Below are positions 31,662 to 40,172 of a stretch of DNA of 64,000 nucleotides, in pieces. Each line of letters begins with the position of its first letter. Position 1 is the stretch's first letter. The position numbers were made by a program, and so were the translations under genes. The stretch lies in contig NZ_JHXF01000001.1 in assembly GCF_000621845.1 (NCBI RefSeq), positions 186,001-250,000 on the forward strand, read 5' to 3'. Under the pieces are notes generated by a model. That model saw only the letters and a list, made by a program, of their open reading frames with translations, was not told the DNA's origin and ran no database searches. This DNA is from Ruminococcus flavefaciens MA2007 (GTDB lineage: Bacteria > Bacillota > Clostridia > Oscillospirales > Ruminococcaceae).

Positions 31662-32351
31662 ATGAGCTTCACAAATTTTTCAGACGGGAATCCATCATTT
31701 GACAGCGGCAGAAAGACTATGTCGCCTTTGGCTGCCATACTTATGCTGGTACTTATTGCGGCATTCGGACTTTTCATGGGCATATCCGGCTTTTTTAAAA
31801 CTGAAATGTCTCTTGACGACGCTCTCACAGCAGGTCCTAAGCCCGGAAAATACGTCAGCGGAGTTCCTGCTTACGGCGCAAATCACCCCAATTTCGAGTA
31901 TTCTCACAAGATAAGCGTTCTGCCCCTGATAAATGAAAACTATTACCTCGTTCTTTCCGAGGATATGCAGCATGGCGTTCTTGTACGTGCTGACGAGGAA
32001 TTCGGCAAGAATTTCAGCAGCGAGGATTATTCAAATATCACAGGCATAAAGATAAAGGGCAACGTAAAAAGCACAAGCACAAAGGTGCAGAATAATTTTT
32101 CTGGCATGGACTACAGGTCGGTGCACAGTTCATACTACATAGACCTGCTCAGCACAAAAATGAACATATATTGGCTTATCATAGGCATATACAACGTAAT
32201 TGCGTTAGTGTGCGTCATTATACATTTCAAAAAGAACGGCGTCGGCAGTGCACCGAGCACAGTTCTCGGCAAGGTCTTTGCAGGCGTTATGTTAATAGGC
32301 GCATTTTACATCACATATCTCCTTTTAGTGATGATAGTTCAGTTAGTGTGA
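31662..32351 (+). CDS. Membrane protein of unknown function, three predicted transmembrane helices
   Basis: ATG 31662 follows AGGAGA, giving 229 residues. One helix lies near the N-terminus (PLAAILMLVLIAAFGLFMGI). A ~100-residue presumably extracellular domain follows, then two C-terminal helices (IYWLIIGIYNVIALVCVIIH and MLIGAFYITYLLLVMIVQLV). I recognise no family. It has its own promoter and is followed by the proS promoter, so it appears monocistronic. Confidence 0.65.
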   Translation: MSFTNFSDGNPSFDSGRKTMSPLAAILMLVLIAAFGLFMGISGFFKTEMSLDDALTAGPKPGKYVSGVPAYGANHPNFEYSHKISVLPLINENYYLVLSEDMQHGVLVRADEEFGKNFSSEDYSNITGIKIKGNVKSTSTKVQNNFSGMDYRSVHSSYYIDLLSTKMNIYWLIIGIYNVIALVCVIIHFKKNGVGSAPSTVLGKVFAGVMLIGAFYITYLLLVMIVQLV

Positions 32352-32380
32352 GGAAATTCCCGAAATCGGGCTGTCGCTGA

Positions 32381-32409
32381 TTGACAACAGTAAAAATAGA
32401 TGATATAAT
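32381..32409 (+). promoter_or_regulatory. Promoter of proS
   Basis: TTGACA and TATAAT have 17-base spacing, 40 bases upstream of the start. No T-box-like leader fits in so short a space. Confidence 0.82.
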
Positions 32410-32449
32410 TAATGTATCTATTGAAATATAACAGAAAGAGGTCATATTT

Positions 32450-33895
32450 ATGGCAAAAGATAAAAAGCTGGTATCCGAGATAACCTCAATGGACGAGGAT
32501 TTCGCACAGTGGTATACCGACATCTGCAAAAAGGCAGAGCTTATTGAATATACAAGCGTTAAGGGCTGTATGGTAATTCGTCCCTACGGCTATGCTATCT
32601 GGGAAAATATGCAGCATATCCTTGATACTACTTTCAAGGAGCTGGGACATGAGAATGTTTGTATGCCAATGTTTATCCCCGAGAGCCTTCTCCAGAAGGA
32701 AAAGGACCACGTTGAGGGCTTTGCCCCCGAGGTTGCATGGGTAACTCACGGCGGCAGCGAAAAGCTTGAGGACAGACTTTGTGTACGTCCTACATCAGAG
32801 ACTCTTTTCTGCGAGCACTATGCTAATATCGTTCATTCATACAGAGACCTGCCAAAGCTCTATAACCAGTGGGTAAGCGTTGTCCGCTGGGAAAAGACAA
32901 CACGTCCTTTCCTCCGTTCAAGAGAGTTCCTCTGGCAGGAGGGACACACTATCCACGCAACAGCTGAGGAGGCTGTGGAGGAGACAGAGCGTATGCTCAA
33001 CGTATACGCAGATTTCTGCGAGAAGTCCCTTGCAATGCCTGTTATCAAGGGCAAGAAGACAGAGAGCGACAAGTTCGCAGGAGCTGTTTCTACCTACGCT
33101 ATAGAAGCTCTTATGCACGACGGCAAGGCTTTACAGGCTGGTACTTCACACTATTTCGGCGACGGCTTTGCAAAGGCTTTCGGCATTGAATATACAGACA
33201 AGGAAAACAAGAGAGTAAATCCTCACCAGACAAGCTGGGGCGTTACAACACGTCTTATCGGCGCAGTTATCATGACTCACGGCGACAACAGCGGTCTTGT
33301 GCTCCCACCTGCTGTAGCTCCTGTACAGGCAGTTATCGTGCCTATCGCACAGCACAAGGAGGGCGTTCTTGACAAGGCTGGCGAGCTCCTTAACGAGCTC
33401 AAGGCAGCAGGTATCAGAGTAAAGCTTGACGACAGCGAGAACTCACCGGGCTGGAAGTTCGCAGAGTACGAGATGAAGGGCGTACCTGTACGTATAGAGA
33501 TAGGTCCCCGTGATATCGAGGAAAATCAGTGCATCGTGGCTGTTCGCTACAGCGGAGAGAAGAAGACAGTAGCTCTCGGCGACCTTGCAGTATATGTAAA
33601 GGCTCTTCTCGAAAAGGAGATACCCGAGGGTATGTTCAATAAGGCTGCTGAGAACCGTGCAAACAGAACATATGCCTGCACAACTATCGACGAGATAAAC
33701 AAGGCTCTCACAGAGCACGGCGACGGCTTTGTAAAGGCAATGTGGTGCGGCGAAGAAGCCTGCGAGGACGAGGTCAAGGAAAAGACAGGCGTTGGCTCAA
33801 GATGTATCCCATTCGAGCAGGAGCAGCTCAGCGACAAGTGCGTATGCTGCGGCAAGCCTGCAAAGTGCATGGTATACTGGGGCAAGGCATATTAA
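32450..33895 (+). CDS. proS: Prolyl-tRNA synthetase, archaeal/eukaryal-type short form
   Basis: The 481-residue class II synthetase charges tRNA-Pro. It lacks the ~180-residue insertion (editing) domain of the bacterial-type enzyme (~570 residues). It instead has the archaeal/eukaryal-type layout, with a zinc-site-like C-terminal domain (CGEEAC, and [18 protein letters not shown] ending in Tyr). The motif [23 protein letters not shown] and the anticodon-binding region are present. AGAGG precedes ATG. Many Clostridia carry this form. Without its own editing domain, Ala-tRNA-Pro clearance would need a separate factor. Confidence 0.93.
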   Translation: MAKDKKLVSEITSMDEDFAQWYTDICKKAELIEYTSVKGCMVIRPYGYAIWENMQHILDTTFKELGHENVCMPMFIPESLLQKEKDHVEGFAPEVAWVTHGGSEKLEDRLCVRPTSETLFCEHYANIVHSYRDLPKLYNQWVSVVRWEKTTRPFLRSREFLWQEGHTIHATAEEAVEETERMLNVYADFCEKSLAMPVIKGKKTESDKFAGAVSTYAIEALMHDGKALQAGTSHYFGDGFAKAFGIEYTDKENKRVNPHQTSWGVTTRLIGAVIMTHGDNSGLVLPPAVAPVQAVIVPIAQHKEGVLDKAGELLNELKAAGIRVKLDDSENSPGWKFAEYEMKGVPVRIEIGPRDIEENQCIVAVRYSGEKKTVALGDLAVYVKALLEKEIPEGMFNKAAENRANRTYACTTIDEINKALTEHGDGFVKAMWCGEEACEDEVKEKTGVGSRCIPFEQEQLSDKCVCCGKPAKCMVYWGKAY

Positions 33896-33910
33896 TTAAG
33901 AACTAAGATT

Positions 33911-34083
33911 TGTAGGGGCTGCCTTTGGCAGTCCGCTAATGCCATATTTACTGCAAATAACCAACTGTAGGGGGCGATGCCTACATCGCCCCGTTGGATA
34001 TATATTATACCGTCGGGCTGATGTGGGCATCAGCCCCTACATTATTTTCCTTGCATTTTCAGCGGGCGGCGAAACGCCGCCCC
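33911..34083. repeat. Cluster of four TGTAGGGG-type palindromes between proS and rnhA
   Basis: Copies lie at 33911-33936 and 33966-33992 (plus) and at 34015-34041 and 34064-34083 (minus). 33966-33992 is the simple form (GGGCGATG-CCTA-CATCGCCC) of which the 85-bp composite looks like an expanded version. GCTAACGGCT follows the last copy. Confidence 0.85.
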
Positions 34084-34115
34084 TTTTTAAAACAAGCTAA
34101 CGGCTATATTACGAG

Positions 34116-34565
34116 GTGAGAACTATCAAAACAGTTGAGATATTCACAGACGGTGCCTGCAGCGGCAATCCCGGACCTGGGGGCTACGGCGTAGTGCTCC
34201 GCTTCGGCAGCGTGGAAAAGGAGCTCTCGGGCGGCGACAGCGCCACCACCAACAACAGAATGGAGCTTCTCGGCGTTATAACGGGACTTTCCGCTCTGAA
34301 AGAGCCCTGCAAGGTAATACTCACCACCGACAGCAAATATGTTGTGGACAGCGTAACAAAGGGCTGGGTGTACGGCTGGAAGAAAAAGGGCTGGATAAAG
34401 TCCGACAAGAAGCCAGCCCTGAACGTTGACTTATGGGAGCAGCTCCTGCCTCTGCTGGAAAAGCACGATGTGACCTTCAACTGGGTAAAGGGACACGCAG
34501 GGCACCCCGAAAACGAGCGCTGTGACCGCCTTGCAGTCGAGCAGCGCGACTTACACGCAAGATAA
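34116..34565 (+). CDS. rnhA: Ribonuclease HI
   Basis: The protein (149 residues from GTG 34116) has the RNase HI active-site residues: Asp in [11 protein letters not shown], Glu in NNRMELLG, Asp in TTDSKYV and Asp in ERCDRLA. It degrades RNA in RNA-DNA hybrids. The start is unusual. The only ribosome-binding sequence, GAGGTGAG, overlaps the GTG and is correctly placed for an ATC codon at 34125, where the family alignment also expects the initiator ([11 protein letters not shown]). The gene begins ~30 bases after a repeat cluster. Confidence 0.93.
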   Translation: MRTIKTVEIFTDGACSGNPGPGGYGVVLRFGSVEKELSGGDSATTNNRMELLGVITGLSALKEPCKVILTTDSKYVVDSVTKGWVYGWKKKGWIKSDKKPALNVDLWEQLLPLLEKHDVTFNWVKGHAGHPENERCDRLAVEQRDLHAR

Positions 34566-34596
34566 CGGGAAAAATATCCGAATGGGGAGTGATATC

Positions 34597-35001
34597 ATGG
34601 GGATTTTAGACAATATCAAGAATATGCTCTTTAACCGCGAGCCCAAGGACAACGGCTTTATGACCGACGACGAAAAGGAGCTCCGCGAGTACGAGGAATA
34701 CTACACACCGCAGTCGGGAGTTGCCGAGGGTACATACTCCGAGTTCGTGGTGAGCGATGTTTTCAGCATAAGCGGCAGGGGAACTGTTGCCGTGGGAACA
34801 GTCACAGGCGGAGTTTTTCACGCAGGCGACGAGGTTCTCATAGTTCACGGCAATAACGACGGCATACCCACGACAATAGTCAGCATAGAGCAGTTCCGCA
34901 AGATTTGCGACAGCGTTTCCGAGGGCGCAAATGCAGGCTTTCTTCTCAAGGACGTGGACAGAAAGCAGATATCGCGCAATGATATCATCAAGAAGAAGTA
35001 A
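34597..35001 (+). CDS. Small protein with an EF-Tu domain-2-like beta-barrel
   Basis: ATG 34597 behind GGGGAG gives 134 residues. After a ~45-residue acidic N-terminal region, residues ~50-130 match the barrel found as domain 2 of translational GTPases (VFSISGRGTVAVGTVTGGVF, GDEVLIV, and the final NAGFLLKDVDRKQISRNDII). There is no GTPase domain. Such orphan barrels are found in Firmicutes with no settled role; RNA, ribosome or protein binding is possible. It follows rnhA by 31 bases. Confidence 0.75.
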   Translation: MGILDNIKNMLFNREPKDNGFMTDDEKELREYEEYYTPQSGVAEGTYSEFVVSDVFSISGRGTVAVGTVTGGVFHAGDEVLIVHGNNDGIPTTIVSIEQFRKICDSVSEGANAGFLLKDVDRKQISRNDIIKKK

Positions 35002-35033
35002 TCAGTTATTATTTATTAGTGATTAGTGAATAG

Positions 35034-35063
35034 AAAAAGGCAGTCCATACGGGCTGCCTTTTT
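35034..35063 (+). terminator. Terminator of rnhA and the EF-Tu-like gene
   Basis: An AAAAAGGCAGTCC / GGGCTGCCTTTTT stem with an ATAC loop has T on one side and A on the other. It could also serve the convergent LRR gene. Confidence 0.8.
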
Positions 35064-35116
35064 AAATACATAAATTTCAATATTACGCCTTTTGTGAGTA
35101 TATATAGAGGGCGATT

Positions 35117-36580
35117 TTATTCTTCTTCGTCCTCTTCTTCCGCTTCGGGAGCTTCTTCGTTATCGTCGTCCATTATCTTTTTGTAGTTCTTGGCTTCTTC
35201 GGCTTCCTTTTTAGCTTTAAGAGCCTTTTTAGCGCCTGCGGAAGCTGTTTTTGAGCTTCTGCGCATGAGAACTACTGCAAAAACTATTATAAGTATGGCA
35301 AGCCCTGCCATAGCGGCAATGAAAGCCACCTTTTTAAGGTTCACGTCGGTAACGGTGTGGGCTATTTTTTCTGACTTTGCGTACTTTTCGCCTGCCGAGC
35401 CCGAGAAAACGCTGAGATTGAAGCCCTCAAGGAGCTGTCTCTGTGAGTTCTCAACAGTATAGCCGAAAGCATTCTTGCCTATGGTCTTGATACTCTTTGG
35501 TATGCTGACCTGTTTCAGAGCGTCGCATACGAGGAAAGCGTCCTCGCCTATGGATTCAATGCCCTCGGGGAGTATCAGCTTATTCAGCGCCATGCAGTAC
35601 GCAAAGGCGTTGTCGTCAATTTTTTTCAGAGTGGTAGGCAGTGACAGCGTTTCTATCTTCTGGTCGAACATGAAAGCTCCGTAGCCTATGGTATCAAGTC
35701 CCTCTGCGAAATCCACGGACTTTATCTCCGAGCAGTAGCTGAAAGCCTCGTCCTGAATATGGGTGAGCGAATTCGGGAAATGTATTGCACTTAGCTTTGC
35801 ACAGGTCGAGAAAGCGCCCGAGTGTATCTTCTGAACTCCCTCGGGGATATTTATCTCGCCGCTTATCAGGGTAGAAGCGCGGAAGATCTCGGTCTTGTCC
35901 TTATCCATGAGCATATCGTTCTCATAGACAAATGAGCTGTTTGCAGATGCGTCGATATCGCTTATACCGAACCAGCTTCCCATAGCGTTGTCGCCGATAG
36001 TCTGGAGCGAAGCAGGCAGCTTAAAGGAGCTTACATTGCCGCACTGATAAAAGGCGTAATCGCCAAACCTGGTGATAGTGTCGGGGAGCTTTATCTCTGC
36101 GAGAGCATCGCAGAGTGCAAAGGAATAGTCGGGTATCTCCGTTATAGTTGAGGGGATATCAATGCTTGTAAGTTTCTTGCAGTCGAAAAATGCGTGGTCG
36201 CCAAGGCTTGACAGCTTTCTTGGCAGAGTTACGGTTTTGAGGGCTTCACAGCCGTAGAATGCATTTTTTCCGATAGATGTTACCGAATCAGGTATCTCCA
36301 GCGAAGTGATCCCCGTACAGTAGGCAAAAGCCTCGTCACCGATAGCTGTTATAGCCTTGCCGTTTCTTATGGACGGCACTTTTTCTACGATTATAGCACT
36401 GCACTTTGTGATAGTATAGGTGTCGTCGTCATTGAGCTCATAATAGAACGAGCCGTCGTAGAGCTCATCGCTGCCGCCGGGCAGATCGTCGGCAGCTGCG
36501 CCCATTGGCACTGCACAGCATACAGCCGCACCGAAAGCGGTGATAGCTGCGGCAATATTCTTAATCCTCATCATCTTCAA
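35117..36580 (-). CDS. LRR_5 (BspA-type) surface protein with transmembrane anchor and acidic cytoplasmic tail
   Basis: The 487-residue protein has a signal peptide (to ~GAAA), about ten LRR_5 repeats (AFxxCxxLxxIxLPxTL), one transmembrane helix near residue 415-438 (AMAGLAILIIVFAVVLMRR) and a Lys-rich then strongly acidic tail ending EAPEAEEEDEEE. The LRRs should face outward and the tail inward. The TTG start at 36580 sits nine bases from AAGGAGG; ATG at 36574 or 36571 is an alternative with poorer spacing. It overlaps the upstream LRR gene by 20 bases, so the two are translated as a pair. Confidence 0.8.
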   Translation of the reverse strand: MKMMRIKNIAAAITAFGAAVCCAVPMGAAADDLPGGSDELYDGSFYYELNDDDTYTITKCSAIIVEKVPSIRNGKAITAIGDEAFAYCTGITSLEIPDSVTSIGKNAFYGCEALKTVTLPRKLSSLGDHAFFDCKKLTSIDIPSTITEIPDYSFALCDALAEIKLPDTITRFGDYAFYQCGNVSSFKLPASLQTIGDNAMGSWFGISDIDASANSSFVYENDMLMDKDKTEIFRASTLISGEINIPEGVQKIHSGAFSTCAKLSAIHFPNSLTHIQDEAFSYCSEIKSVDFAEGLDTIGYGAFMFDQKIETLSLPTTLKKIDDNAFAYCMALNKLILPEGIESIGEDAFLVCDALKQVSIPKSIKTIGKNAFGYTVENSQRQLLEGFNLSVFSGSAGEKYAKSEKIAHTVTDVNLKKVAFIAAMAGLAILIIVFAVVLMRRSSKTASAGAKKALKAKKEAEEAKNYKKIMDDDNEEAPEAEEEDEEE

Positions 36581-38813
36581 GGGAATCTTCCTCCTTGTCG
36601 GTATCCTCGTTTTCTTCCTCCTGACGCTTTTTGCGGCGTTCAGCAGCCTTTTCCCTGTTTTCAGCCTTAGCCTTTTCAGCCTTGCTCTTTTTTATCTTCT
36701 TTCCTGTGAAAGCGCCGATAATACCAAGGATAAAGGCTGCGATAATGCCTCCCACGGTATAAAGGAAGCCCTTTGAGATATTCTTGCCGAATATCTCCGC
36801 AGTGCCTGTGATGACCTCTATTCCTGCGTCCTTTGCCCACTTGCAAGCCTCGCAGTCCTTGACGGTGTAGAGCTTGAAGCCCTCCACAAGAACGTCAGAG
36901 GGAGCGCCGTTTTCAACGTCGGCGTTGTCATCGTGATAGTAGCCGAATGCGCAGGTGCCGATATTTACGAGAGTATCGGGAAGATGCAGTGATTTCAGGG
37001 CGTTGCAGTTATAGAAAGCGTCGGCGCCGAGAGTTGTAAGGCTGTCCGACAGCTTTACCTCGGTGAGATTCTCACAGCCCTCAAATGCATAGGCGTTTAT
37101 AACGTCCGCCTCGGGTATCTCCACCTTTTTCAGATTCAGTGCACGGATAAATGCGGACTGAGCTATCTCCTTCAAGCCCTTTGGAGCAATGAACTCTGTC
37201 TCGGGCTTTGCAGGAGGATAAGCGATAAGCACCGACTTGTCCTTATTGTAGAGGACTCCGTTTTCCGAGCTGAAATTGCCGTCGCCCTCGGTAATGGTTA
37301 TATCTTCAAGACCTATAGCGTACAGGAAAGGCTCCTCGTCGTTCCATTCCTTCAAGCAGCCGTCAGCCTTTACAGTCTTCAGTGCCGAGCACTCGCGGAA
37401 GATTTGGTTTCCGATAGTCTCTGCGCCGAGGAATTCAACGCTTTCAAGAGCCATACACTCGTCAAAGGCATTGTCGCCTATGGTCTTGACGCTTGCAGGG
37501 GTAGTAATCTTTTTGAGATTTCCGCACTGATAGAAGGCTCTTCTTTTGAGCTCCTTTATGCCCTCGGGAATGATTATCTCCGAGGCAGGACAGCTTACAT
37601 TGAAGCAGTTGGTATATATAGCGTCTACTTTTTTGCCGTCAATGGTATCGGGAACTGTTATCTTGTCCTCCTGTGAATAGCAGAAGATGAGTGCCACCTC
37701 GCCGTCTATGACAGCGTACTCATAGTCGCCCGACTTTGTGCTGTTGAGAGCCTGTTCCTCGACAAGCTTCTCCTCGTACTCTTCGGGAGTCATAAACGAG
37801 AAGCTATTCTGGTAATCGTAATCGCTGTCTTTGTCATGAGCGTATACAGACGCAGCTCCGCCCTGTCTGCCCACGATAGTAAATGCTTCGTTCTTGGAAG
37901 CTACCTGACCGCTGGCGCTGGTATAGTAGCCGAATGCGCAGTAGCCTATAGATGTTACCGAATCGGGTATGACTACCTCGGTGAGCCCTGTGTCAAAGAA
38001 AGCGTACTGACCTATGGTCTGGAGCTTTTCGGGCAGGGTTATCTCTTCGAGCTGTCCGCAGCCTGCAAAGGTTCCGCCGCCGATATGTTCAACAGTATCG
38101 GGGAGCTTTACTTCATTCAGATGACTGCAGTTCGTGAAAGCGTAATCGCTTAAATATTCAAGCTTAGTGCCGCTGAAATCAGCAGAGCTGAGCCTTGTGT
38201 TGGCAAATGCGAAGTGCTCTACCTTTTCCAGTGAAGCAGGTATTTTTATATCATAAGGTATGGTATTGTAAAACGCAGAAGCGCATACCTTCTTTACGGT
38301 GTCGGGGATAGTGAAGCTGTCGCCCTTTTTGCAGCATGGATAGCAGATAATTTCAGTCTTGTCCTTGTTGTATAATATGCCGTCCTCAGCGCAGAAATCA
38401 GCGCTGCCCTCAGCGACCTTTATCTCGGTGAGATTTGTGCAGAATACAAAGGGATTGTCAGCTGAGATATATGTCACAGAGGCAGGGATAGTCACGGTCT
38501 TGAAGGTGTTGTTCTCATGGTCGCTGCCGAGAGCGGATCTGCCCAGCTCTGTAACTGCGATACCGTCGAGAGTATCGGGGATAACAAGGTTTTCGGCAGT
38601 GCTTGTGCAGTCCTCGATGCATACCTTGCCGTCGTGAGTAAGCGAATACATGAAATCGCCGCTCTTTGTATAGGCGTCTGTGCTTGTAACAGCTTCTGTA
38701 GCGCCCTCTACAAGGAAATCCTCATCGGCGAATGCGTTTATAGCAGGAACAGCCGCATATGCGCAGATAAGCATTCCTGCGATGAAAGCAGCCGTTTTTT
38801 TGCGGTCAAACAT
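36561..38813 (-). CDS. Larger LRR_5 surface protein with transmembrane anchor and charged cytoplasmic tail
   Basis: The 750-residue protein has a signal peptide (AGMLICAYAAVPAINAFA), two LRR_5 blocks, a transmembrane helix near 685-705 (LYTVGGIIAAFILGIIGAF) and a long Lys/Glu tail ending DSLEDDED. It has the same layout as the downstream gene and the LRR-dockerin protein, including NGVLYNKDK units equivalent to DGVIYTKDM there. It is first in a two-gene operon from the promoter at 38867. An adhesion or substrate-binding role is plausible but unproven. Confidence 0.8.
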   Translation of the reverse strand: MFDRKKTAAFIAGMLICAYAAVPAINAFADEDFLVEGATEAVTSTDAYTKSGDFMYSLTHDGKVCIEDCTSTAENLVIPDTLDGIAVTELGRSALGSDHENNTFKTVTIPASVTYISADNPFVFCTNLTEIKVAEGSADFCAEDGILYNKDKTEIICYPCCKKGDSFTIPDTVKKVCASAFYNTIPYDIKIPASLEKVEHFAFANTRLSSADFSGTKLEYLSDYAFTNCSHLNEVKLPDTVEHIGGGTFAGCGQLEEITLPEKLQTIGQYAFFDTGLTEVVIPDSVTSIGYCAFGYYTSASGQVASKNEAFTIVGRQGGAASVYAHDKDSDYDYQNSFSFMTPEEYEEKLVEEQALNSTKSGDYEYAVIDGEVALIFCYSQEDKITVPDTIDGKKVDAIYTNCFNVSCPASEIIIPEGIKELKRRAFYQCGNLKKITTPASVKTIGDNAFDECMALESVEFLGAETIGNQIFRECSALKTVKADGCLKEWNDEEPFLYAIGLEDITITEGDGNFSSENGVLYNKDKSVLIAYPPAKPETEFIAPKGLKEIAQSAFIRALNLKKVEIPEADVINAYAFEGCENLTEVKLSDSLTTLGADAFYNCNALKSLHLPDTLVNIGTCAFGYYHDDNADVENGAPSDVLVEGFKLYTVKDCEACKWAKDAGIEVITGTAEIFGKNISKGFLYTVGGIIAAFILGIIGAFTGKKIKKSKAEKAKAENREKAAERRKKRQEEENEDTDKEEDSLEDDED

Positions 38814-38866
38814 AAATATTACCCTCTCATTATGATTTGCTCGTCAGGAGCCTATAATTCCTATAT

Positions 38867-38895
38867 ATTGTATCATAAAATGTGTAATATTGCAA
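38867..38895 (-). promoter_or_regulatory. Promoter of the LRR membrane-protein operon
   Basis: Minus-strand TTGCAA and TACAAT have 17-base spacing, 54 bases upstream of the start. Confidence 0.6.
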
Positions 38896-38912
38896 TGAAT
38901 TTCACGCAGTTT

Positions 38913-39935
38913 TCAGAATAGCTCTCTTAGAAGCTCTTTCAGCGCATCGCAGCTTAAAAAGGGCTCACTGCCCAGAATTTCAAGGAGCTGCGCCATGTTT
39001 TCGTCGGAATACTCCACTTCCTTGGAATAATCCTTGGCGATATCGGCACATTCCTCAAAGCCGCATATGCCCTCGGCAGCCTTGCAGCGGTAAAGGGTAC
39101 TGATGACGATAACGCTGAACGCCGCGAATTTGGCGTAGCTCAGCACCTCGCCGTCGTAAACGCTTTTCAGCAGGTAGCGGAATATAAGATACAGGGCTAT
39201 CCTGCGCAGATAGGGCAGGTGAGCGCTGTCCGCCGCAGGAGCGTTTTTCAGCTTGCCCTTACAGCTGCGAATATAGGGCAGCCAGTGGTCGTCAATGGGT
39301 TCAAGTTCTTCAAGACAGGCGAATATGTCGCTGAGAGCGTCCTCGCCGCCTGTTTTCGGGACTTCTTCCGTGGGTATGTCTATGTACTGCTGAGCGTTCT
39401 CCGCTATGTCCAGAATTCGGCAGAGGGCTTCACCGAGAGGGATAGTCCCGTCGTTCAGCACGTTGAACATCTCTCCGCGCACTTCAAGGAGCAGTCTGAG
39501 AAACTCCTCATCATATTCTCCCGAAGCCGATTCATAGGGGATATCCTCCTCGCAGAGCGAAAAGTCGCTTGAAAGAATGAGCCTTGCGGCGGCTTCACAG
39601 CAAAGCCCTACGCCGCCCTCCTTGAAAACGCCGAACCACTCGAAGTATCGCGGGTGGTCGGAGCATATCTGACAGAGCCTGTCCTCTCCCAGCTCGGTGT
39701 AGATATCGCATAGTCCTTGTCGGTTGAGAAAGGGGCAGCGCTCGTCCTCGGTGAGCAGGAAGGAGCCGTCCTGTATGTTTTTGCGGAGCCTTTCGCCGAA
39801 GTCTCCGCCTACGGTCATGTAGTAGTCATAGGTGTCGCTGTCGATGTCTATTTCCCAGCCCTTGCAGCAGCTGTCGCGGCATTCTCCTGCGATACAGCGG
39901 AAATGGCGGCAGTATACAGGCGTTCTGTAAATCAT
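38913..39935 (-). CDS. FliB-like (flagellin lysine-N-methylase family) cysteine-cluster protein
   Basis: I place the start at ATG 39935, with AAGGTGA correctly spaced, not at 39944, giving 340 residues. The N-terminal cysteine cluster is clear: YCRHFRC, GECRDSCC, RCPFLNRQGLCDIY and LCQICSDHPRY. This arrangement is typical of the family named after Salmonella FliB and may bind an Fe-S cluster. Many homologs occur in Firmicutes without flagella, so lysine methylation of flagellin is only a label here. No flagellar gene is in the window. It is flanked by the LRR operon promoter and a composite repeat. Confidence 0.75.
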   Translation of the reverse strand: MIYRTPVYCRHFRCIAGECRDSCCKGWEIDIDSDTYDYYMTVGGDFGERLRKNIQDGSFLLTEDERCPFLNRQGLCDIYTELGEDRLCQICSDHPRYFEWFGVFKEGGVGLCCEAAARLILSSDFSLCEEDIPYESASGEYDEEFLRLLLEVRGEMFNVLNDGTIPLGEALCRILDIAENAQQYIDIPTEEVPKTGGEDALSDIFACLEELEPIDDHWLPYIRSCKGKLKNAPAADSAHLPYLRRIALYLIFRYLLKSVYDGEVLSYAKFAAFSVIVISTLYRCKAAEGICGFEECADIAKDYSKEVEYSDENMAQLLEILGSEPFLSCDALKELLRELF

Positions 39936-39974
39936 ATCATTCACCTTGAAAAATAAAAATGTAAAAACAAAAGC

Positions 39975-40059
39975 GGGGCGATGTGGGTGACTCCCTGCTG
40001 TGCAGGGAGATGTCCGCAGGACAGAGGGTACGGGTGCCTGTAAGGCATCGCCCCCTACA
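39975..40059 (-). repeat. 85-bp composite palindromic element, copy 3 (identical inverse of copy 1)
   Basis: Read on the minus strand, this matches 10573-10657 at all 85 positions, with the same outer arms and three inner hairpins. It lies ~40 bases upstream of the FliB-like gene. Confidence 0.9.
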
Positions 40060-40081
40060 GATGTTTTTGCAAACGTGCTTT

Positions 40082-40104
40082 GGGGCTGATGCCTACATCA
40101 GCCC
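40082..40104 (+). repeat. Short palindrome GGGGCTGATG-CCTA-CATCAGCCC
   Basis: This is a member of the TGTAGGGG family that lacks the TGTA start. It lies 22 bases from the composite element. Confidence 0.7.
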
Positions 40105-40141
40105 GTTTTGGGTTTATATGGAATGGTTATTTCGATAAGCT

Positions 40142-40167
40142 AAAAGGGACTGTAGCCAGTCCCTTTT
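40142..40167 (-). terminator. Terminator of the glycan dehydratase operon
   Basis: An AAAAGGGACTG / CAGTCCCTTTT stem with a 4-base loop lies just past the stop of the minus-strand gene at 40173. Confidence 0.8.
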
Positions 40168-40172
40168 TAATA

